Of a DNA stretch of 8,958 nucleotides, positions 5,217-8,958 are shown piece by piece. A program made the position numbers and the translations under genes. Source of the DNA: Treponema sp. GTDB taxonomy: Bacteria > Spirochaetota > Spirochaetia > Treponematales > Breznakiellaceae. Each line of letters starts with the position of its first letter. Position 1 is the stretch's first letter. The stretch spans positions 1-8,958 of the forward strand of contig JAISAN010000203.1 in assembly GCA_031266635.1 (NCBI GenBank), read 5' to 3'. Under the pieces are notes generated by a model. It had not been told where the DNA came from, made no database searches, and saw only the letters and a list, made by a program, of their open reading frames with translations.

Positions 5217-7076
5217 TTGGACAAGAAAAGTAATTTTCTCATTATTCTGGTGATCGGCAATATTGCCAACGCTCTTATCACATTTGCCCTTTTGTTTTTG
5301 TTCCGGGCAGCTTCGGTTCCGCCTTTCACCATGCTGCTGCGGGTTGGGCTTCCGGGGCTGGGCTTTATCGTCCTGGCTACCCTGATCCTGGGAACCAGCG
5401 CCCGGTTTTTTGATCCCGGCAATTTTAAGGTTTCCGGGAAGGCCTATAGCGCGGCCCTGGAAAAAATCGGAGCGGTACCGCTCAAAATGATCGCCCTGCT
5501 GGCGGTGCTGGAAAATGTCCTCCTGGCGGGGCTTTTTATCCAGGGGGCCGCCATTGGAATCCAGCCGGGGCTGGGGGCTCCCCTGTATGTCGTGTGTTTA
5601 TCCCTGGGGCTTCTGGTGGGGACTTTTATCTATGTCCTCACCGACCGGCTGGTATCAAAGACCCTGATCGCCAACAATCTCTTCGCCTATCCCCGGGATC
5701 TGCGGGAAGGGCGGCAGAGTATCAAAATGCTGATTGTCCCCGTGGTGGTGGCCCTTATCGCTGTTCTCTACAGCCTGTCCTCCTTCCTGCTGATCGTTAC
5801 CCGGGCGGGGGGAAACATTCTGGTCATGGAGGGCGGGGACTGGGCCAGTATGGCGGCCCTTATCATCTTTTTGATGCTTATCATATCCGCCCTGGCCTTT
5901 ACCCTGAAAAAAAGCACCTCCGGCCTTTTTGACGCGGTGATTGCCCAGCTGGAAAATTTGTCCTCCGCCAAAAAGGATCTGACCCGGCGGATCTCCATCT
6001 GTTCCGTTGATGAAGTGGGAACCATTGCCGGAATGGTCAACAGCTTTTGTGAAAACATGGGAACCGGAATGCGGGACATCAAGGCCGGCCAGGGGGATCT
6101 GTCCGCATCGGGCCTCAAACTGGAGGAGAATGCCGCCGGCATGGCTTCGTCTTTGGGGGGTATTTCCGAAGCGGTGGAACAGGTCCGCCTGAAAGCCGGC
6201 GAGCAGATACACAGCGTGGCCGAATCTTCCACAGCGGTACACCAGATCGCCCAAAGCATTGAATCCCTGGACAATTCCATCAGCACCCAGGCGGCCAGCA
6301 TGAGCCAGGCTTCCGCGGCGGTGGAGGAGATGATCGGGAACATTGCCTCCATCGGCGGGGTTACGGAAAAAATGGCTGTCCAGTTCAAAACCGTGGGCGA
6401 TGCGGCGGCGGCGGGAATGGCGATACAGCAGGAAAGCGGGGGCCAGATCAAGGAGATTGTGGAGCAGTCCCAGGCTTTGCAGGAGGCGAACCGGATTATC
6501 GCCACCATCGCCGCCCAGACCAACCTTTTGGCCATGAACGCCGCCATTGAAGCGGCCCACGCGGGAGAGGCGGGGCGGGGTTTCTCCGTGGTGGCCGACG
6601 AGATACGGAAACTGGCGGAGACTTCCTCCGGGGAATCCCAGAAGATCAGCGCCGAACTGAAACAGATCGTGGAAACCATCAACCGTATCGTGAAAAACGC
6701 CAAAGCCGCGGAACAGTCCTTTGCCCAGGTTTCCGTCCGGGTAGATGAAACGGGAAAGCTGGTGCAGGAAGTGGATAACGCCATCAGGGAGCAGAAGGAC
6801 GGGGCCGGGCAGGTGATGGAAGCCTTAAAGGTGATGAACGATGTAACCTCCCAGGTCAGAACAGGTTCCGGCGAAATGAGCGCGGGCAACGAATCCATGT
6901 TGAAGGAAATCGGCGCCCTGCAGGACCAGGCCCGGGAAATAGACGGCAGCATTTCCAAAATGGCGGAGGGTATAAGCACGGTGAATACCGGCGCCCAGGA
7001 AATTTCCGCCCTGGCCCTGAGCAATCAGGCGGCGATTACGCAAATTTCCCAAATCGTGGACAGCTTCGAGGTGTAA
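5217..7076 (+). CDS. Methyl-accepting chemotaxis protein with six-helix membrane input domain
   Basis: A 619-residue chemoreceptor expected to control the CheA/CheW kinase complex at the inner membrane. Six hydrophobic segments lie at about 6-30, 38-60, 90-113, 122-141, 170-196 and 210-230, joined by short loops, so no sizeable extracytoplasmic ligand domain exists. A degenerate HAMP-like stretch follows at about 240-278 (DLTRRI, then DEVGTIAGMVNSF). A long coiled coil to the C-terminus contains the conserved hairpin tip at about 428-468: IAAQTNLLAMNAAIEAAHAG then EAGRGFSVVADEIRKLAE. There is no C-terminal NWETF-type pentapeptide for CheR/CheB. The TTG start at 5217 is supported by GGGGAG (5205-5210) six bases upstream; no better start is in frame. 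The gene is monocistronic, with a promoter at 4999-5027. The stimulus is unknown and may be sensed within or through the membrane. Family assignment is secure. Confidence 0.92.
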   Translation: MDKKSNFLIILVIGNIANALITFALLFLFRAASVPPFTMLLRVGLPGLGFIVLATLILGTSARFFDPGNFKVSGKAYSAALEKIGAVPLKMIALLAVLENVLLAGLFIQGAAIGIQPGLGAPLYVVCLSLGLLVGTFIYVLTDRLVSKTLIANNLFAYPRDLREGRQSIKMLIVPVVVALIAVLYSLSSFLLIVTRAGGNILVMEGGDWASMAALIIFLMLIISALAFTLKKSTSGLFDAVIAQLENLSSAKKDLTRRISICSVDEVGTIAGMVNSFCENMGTGMRDIKAGQGDLSASGLKLEENAAGMASSLGGISEAVEQVRLKAGEQIHSVAESSTAVHQIAQSIESLDNSISTQAASMSQASAAVEEMIGNIASIGGVTEKMAVQFKTVGDAAAAGMAIQQESGGQIKEIVEQSQALQEANRIIATIAAQTNLLAMNAAIEAAHAGEAGRGFSVVADEIRKLAETSSGESQKISAELKQIVETINRIVKNAKAAEQSFAQVSVRVDETGKLVQEVDNAIREQKDGAGQVMEALKVMNDVTSQVRTGSGEMSAGNESMLKEIGALQDQAREIDGSISKMAEGISTVNTGAQEISALALSNQAAITQISQIVDSFEV

Positions 7077-7088
7077 AAGGGCGGCCTG

Positions 7089-7103
7089 CGAACCTTCGGT
7101 TCG
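7089..7103 (+). terminator. Short hairpin after the chemotaxis receptor gene
   Basis: CGAACC-TTC-GGTTCG gives a perfect 6-bp stem 12 bases after the receptor's TAA stop. No T-run follows, so as a terminator it is weak; the large palindromic element beginning at 7107 may do the actual termination. Confidence 0.35.
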
Positions 7104-7106
7104 AAT

Positions 7107-7274
7107 GGAGTTTGCTTAGACTAAAACGTTTGATTAAGAGAAACCGCAAAGGGCGCAAAGGAGGCACAAAGTTCGCAAAGAAAGCCTTATTCTTTGTGTC
7201 CTTTGCGTAAGCTTGGCGATCTTTGCGGTAAATTCTTCATTTGCTTATTCTTCTTTTTAGTCTAATCAAACTCC
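7107..7274. mobile_element. MITE-like palindromic element with 20-bp terminal inverted repeats and internal CGCAAAG units
   Basis: The ends, 7107-7126 (GGAGTTTGCTTAGACTAAAA) and 7255-7274, are inverted repeats matching at 19 of 20 positions; the single mismatch is C7115. Inside, CGCAAAG occurs at 7145-7151, 7154-7160 and 7174-7180, with CACAAAG at 7165-7171. The complements CTTTGTG (7192-7198) and CTTTGCG (7201-7207 and 7221-7227) follow, so the whole element folds into one long interrupted hairpin (for example ACCGCAAAG 7143-7151 with CTTTGCGGT 7221-7229). There is no open frame, as expected for a non-autonomous element. I could not find a convincing target-site duplication: the flanks are GAAT on the left and TAGCC on the right. 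It sits between convergent genes and may also act as a two-way terminator. Next to the left end, GTTTGATTAAGAG (7129-7141) partly repeats GTTTGCTTAGAC. Confidence 0.65.
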
Positions 7275-8074
7275 TAGCCGGGCGTCCAGCCCAGTTCCCG
7301 GGAAGCTTTTTCGCTTATCATCTTGAGAAAGGGGACGATTTCTCCAATCCGCTTTTTATCTATCCGGGTAATGGGGCCGGAAACGCTTATGGCGGCCACG
7401 ACCCGGGCCTCAAAATCCCGCACCGGTACGGCAACGCAGCGGACGCCTTCCTCACATTCCTCGTCGTCCATGGCATACCCGGCCTTTTGCACCCAGGCCA
7501 GTTCTTTTTTCAGGGATTCCATATCCGTGATGGTGTGTTTGGTATACCGGGGAAAGCCGAATTTTTGTTCCAGCTCCGCAAGCTGGTCCCCGGAATAGTT
7601 GAGCAGGTGGAGTTTTCCCACCCCGGTGGCGTGCATGGGCGCCACATGCCCGATGCGGTGCAGGGTTTGGAGCATCCGGCCCGAACCTTCTTCGGTGGCG
7701 ATATAAACCATCCGCATATTCTGCTCGATACAGAGGGACGCAGATTCATCAAAGGCCGCGGCAATCTGTTTGACATATTTTACGAGGGAACTCTGGAAGG
7801 GAAAATTGATCTTCGCCCGGGAACCCAAATTCGCCAGTTTCAGGGTCAGGTAATAGCAGGATGTGTTGGGGTCCTGGCCCACGTATCCGAAATCAATAAA
7901 GGTATTGAGAAAACGGAGCAGGGTGCTTTGGGGCATTCTGAGGCTTTTGGCAATGTCCTGGAGCCGCGCCGGGGCGCTGATGGCGGTCATGCCCTCCAGA
8001 ATCTGAAGGGCTTTCCGCAGGGACTGGTTTTTTTTAACGCCTTCGCTGGCCGGTTTTGTTCTGTTTGTCTCCAT
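7274..8074 (-). CDS. IclR-family transcriptional regulator
   Basis: 266 residues from the ATG at 8074, which is preceded by GGGGAA four bases upstream; an upstream start at 8203 would add 43 residues unlike the family and cover the promoter. The winged helix-turn-helix covers about 15-75, with QDIAKSLRMPQSTLLRFLNT as the helix-turn-helix. The ligand-binding domain covers about 90-262, with the family signatures ATGVGK (149-154), DDEECEEGVRCVAVPV (203-218) and AAISVSGP (227-234). Cys213, Ser230 and Ser232 have the spacing of Cys217, Ser234 and Ser236, which I recall as glyoxylate-site residues of E. coli AllR; they are also common elsewhere in the family, so this is only suggestive. It likely represses or activates catabolic genes in response to a small acid. 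Its promoter carries a symmetrical site suggesting autoregulation. The stop codon is the boundary of the palindromic element at 7107-7274. The target genes are not evident. Confidence 0.88.
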   Translation of the reverse strand: METNRTKPASEGVKKNQSLRKALQILEGMTAISAPARLQDIAKSLRMPQSTLLRFLNTFIDFGYVGQDPNTSCYYLTLKLANLGSRAKINFPFQSSLVKYVKQIAAAFDESASLCIEQNMRMVYIATEEGSGRMLQTLHRIGHVAPMHATGVGKLHLLNYSGDQLAELEQKFGFPRYTKHTITDMESLKKELAWVQKAGYAMDDEECEEGVRCVAVPVRDFEARVVAAISVSGPITRIDKKRIGEIVPFLKMISEKASRELGWTPG

Positions 8075-8129
8075 GTGTTCCCCATCCGGAAAGCAGCCGG
8101 GACCTTCCCTCAGGCGGCTGTTCCAAAAT

Positions 8130-8142
8130 TTCAGTTTCTGAA
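8130..8142. promoter_or_regulatory. Small palindrome in the iclR leader
   Basis: TTCAG-TTT-CTGAA is a perfect 5-3-5 inverted repeat just downstream of the predicted iclR transcription start (near 8149). It could be a second operator or a minor leader hairpin. The short arms make chance occurrence plausible. Confidence 0.3.
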
Positions 8143-8155
8143 CAAGTTCCGCTGA

Positions 8156-8184
8156 AAAATAGCAAAATGCGGAGTATTTTGCAA
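8156..8184 (-). promoter_or_regulatory. iclR promoter with an inverted repeat in the spacer (candidate autoregulatory operator)
   Basis: Read on the minus strand, TTGCAA (8179-8184) and TATTTT (8156-8161) are separated by 17 bases. The region 8162-8182 is a perfect inverted repeat with GCAAAAT (8162-8168) and ATTTTGC (8176-8182) as 7-bp arms around seven bases, so it fills the spacer and overlaps the -35. A repressor bound there would block the polymerase. IclR-family proteins often regulate their own genes through such sites. Confidence 0.6.
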
Positions 8185-8206
8185 GACTGGTGCGGGAGAC
8201 CATCCG

Positions 8207-8361
8207 GCCCCTGGCGGGGCTGCTGTTGCCGCGCCCCGCGGCGCGTACGGCGGCTTAAAAGCCGCCTCCTTTTTCTGGAGGGAACGCACTTTTTCTGCGC
8301 GCCGGGCGTGTGGCGCTCTTTTGTTTCACAGCCCCTGACGGGGCTGCTGTTGCCGCGCCCC
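8207..8361. repeat. Hairpin-cluster region bounded by a 31-bp direct repeat (copy B of the dispersed repeat)
   Basis: The 31-bp segments 8207-8237 and 8331-8361 differ at a single base (G8214 versus A8338) and are 124 bp apart. Each starts with a GCCCC-tetraloop-GGGGC hairpin and ends TGTTGCCGCGCCCC. Between and within them lie further stems: 8230-8245 (six pairs, loop CCGC), 8249-8266 (GGCGGCTT-AA-AAGCCGCC, followed by TCCTTTTTC and so terminator-like on the plus strand), 8265-8281 (CCTCC/GGAGG) and 8285-8299 (CGCA/TGCG). The last part (8290-8345) is related to the repeat at 2112-2184. No open frame is credible here. Confidence 0.7.
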
Positions 8362-8385
8362 TCGCTTTCAGGTTACACTAAAACT
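8350..8385 (+). promoter_or_regulatory. Candidate promoter for the last gene, leaderless arrangement
   Basis: TTGCCG (8350-8355) and TACACT (8374-8379) are 18 bases apart, and the -10 ends six bases before the ATG at 8386. The intervening AAAACT contains no Shine-Dalgarno sequence. The -35 lies inside the second 31-bp repeat copy, so the repeat may supply part of this promoter. Confidence 0.45.
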
Positions 8386-8955
8386 ATGGCAAACCCCGAA
8401 CTGGTCAAAGTTCTCGATTATATCTTGAACCGCTGTGATGAGGCCGCCATTGAAGCGGTAGCCGCCGCGGTGATCCGCCGCCGCCGGGATCTTACCGTCT
8501 TTGGGGGCGTCAGCAAGCTGCCGGACCCCCAGCGGATGGCACAGGAACTCTCCGGGCAGATAAATGTCGGCGCCAGTATTGACGGGCTCCGGGAAAGTAT
8601 CCGGTCCATGGCGGTGCGGATTATCAAACAGGAAGCGCCGGAATTGACCGGCGCCCAGATCGATGAACTGACCCACGCCTGGATTCCGGGACCCGGCAGG
8701 AGCGATGATAAAAATTCGCCGGTAAAATTACCCCAGGGGCTTCTGGTTTCCATGATCGACCAGTTTGTGGCCTTTGCCCAGGGGCGGATGAACAAAGCCG
8801 AAAACGAAAACCTGCGGGAAGAGATGGGGGCCTGGCCGGAACGGTACTGGAATTCCTTTCCCCCGGTTGTCCGGCTTATCATTACCGATTACCTGAAAGG
8901 CGAAACCGGGGAAAATGAATTCCGTTCAAAACTGGAAACCGCGCTGGAGTTTTAG
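8386..8955 (+). CDS. Conserved-looking hypothetical protein, mostly helical, 189 residues
   Basis: I do not recognise this family. The protein begins MANPELVKVLDYILNRCDEA and looks cytoplasmic: no signal peptide and no membrane segment. Residues 1-34 are a likely amphipathic helix ending in the basic run RRRR (31-34). A segment resembling a small domain with QELSGQINVGASIDGLRESI follows (53-72). A Pro/Gly-rich linker (IPGPGRSDDKNSP, 100-112) separates two helical halves. The second half (113-189) includes WPERYWNSFPPVVRLIITDY (150-169) and ends in LETALEF. The ATG at 8386 is chosen because homology-like sequence begins there and a -10-like TACACT lies six bases before it; the frame stays open far upstream through the hairpin region, which I regard as non-coding. 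It is divergent from iclR. Coding bias resembles that of the neighbours, so it is likely real. Confidence 0.8.
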   Translation: MANPELVKVLDYILNRCDEAAIEAVAAAVIRRRRDLTVFGGVSKLPDPQRMAQELSGQINVGASIDGLRESIRSMAVRIIKQEAPELTGAQIDELTHAWIPGPGRSDDKNSPVKLPQGLLVSMIDQFVAFAQGRMNKAENENLREEMGAWPERYWNSFPPVVRLIITDYLKGETGENEFRSKLETALEF

Positions 8956-8958
8956 AAA

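Noticed and set aside
5089..5262. A roughly 55-codon plus-strand open frame from the ATG at 5089 in the chemoreceptor leader
   Set aside because: No ribosome-binding site, it runs out of frame into the receptor gene and has no recognisable features.
5768..7024. A 418-codon minus-strand open frame opposite the chemoreceptor gene
   Set aside because: Antisense to the conserved signalling domain; the Ala/Ser/Met-rich translation is what the reverse of a coiled coil gives.
7143..7229. A CRISPR array, because of the repeated CGCAAAG units
   Set aside because: The units are only seven bases long, irregularly spaced and inverted in the second half, so they form a palindrome and not an array of direct repeats with spacers.
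8249..8275. An intrinsic terminator (GGCGGCTT/AAGCCGCC followed by TCCTTTTTC) for a plus-strand gene
   Set aside because: The shape is right, but no plus-strand gene ends just upstream, so I list it only as part of the hairpin cluster.
8056..8385. A 110-codon N-terminal extension of the last gene
   Set aside because: It would translate antisense iclR sequence, the iclR promoter and the hairpin cluster; the -10-like hexamer before the ATG at 8386 supports the shorter gene.

Overview
This is an 8.96-kb stretch of GC-rich bacterial chromosome with five complete protein genes and one gene cut by the left edge. I suspect a spirochaete of the Treponema group, possibly a gut-associated treponeme. 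That rests on the general look of the proteins and of the hairpin-rich intergenic repeats; there is no rRNA or tRNA gene to settle it, so treat it as a weak inference. The third codon positions are strongly G/C, which produces long antisense open frames opposite gcl and polB; I consider these artefacts.

Layout from left to right: (1) a minus-strand operon, transcribed leftward from a strong promoter at 1931-1959, with a glyoxylate carboligase-type ThDP enzyme (210-1883) followed by a sugar-phosphate isomerase/epimerase-like gene (1-158, cut by the edge). This order recalls gcl-hyi. (2) A 509-bp divergent gap holding repeats and hairpins. (3) A plus-strand family B DNA polymerase of the Pol II type (polB, 2393-4969). 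(4) A plus-strand methyl-accepting chemotaxis protein with a six-helix membrane domain (5217-7076), preceded by its own strong promoter and a roughly 180-nt leader. (5) A 168-bp palindromic MITE-like element (7107-7274) between convergent genes. (6) A minus-strand IclR-family regulator (7274-8074) with an inverted repeat inside its promoter. (7) A divergent gap crowded with hairpins and bounded by a 31-bp direct repeat (8207-8361). (8) A plus-strand helical protein of unknown function (8386-8955).

The only functional unit I can argue for is the gcl-type operon, which would condense glyoxylate (or a related 2-oxo acid) and isomerise the product. The IclR regulator could sense a small 2-oxo acid and might control that operon, as AllR controls gcl in E. 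coli, but it lies about 5.4 kb away and no shared operator was found. PolB, the chemotaxis receptor and the last gene look like independent single genes.

The most unusual points are: a GCL-like enzyme that keeps the catalytic glutamate true GCL lacks; a MITE-like element whose right end coincides with the iclR stop codon; related hairpin repeats in both divergent gaps; and two genes (polB and the last one) with no Shine-Dalgarno sequence but a -10-like hexamer exactly six bases before ATG, as expected for leaderless transcripts. I saw no clear previously undescribed multi-gene system.
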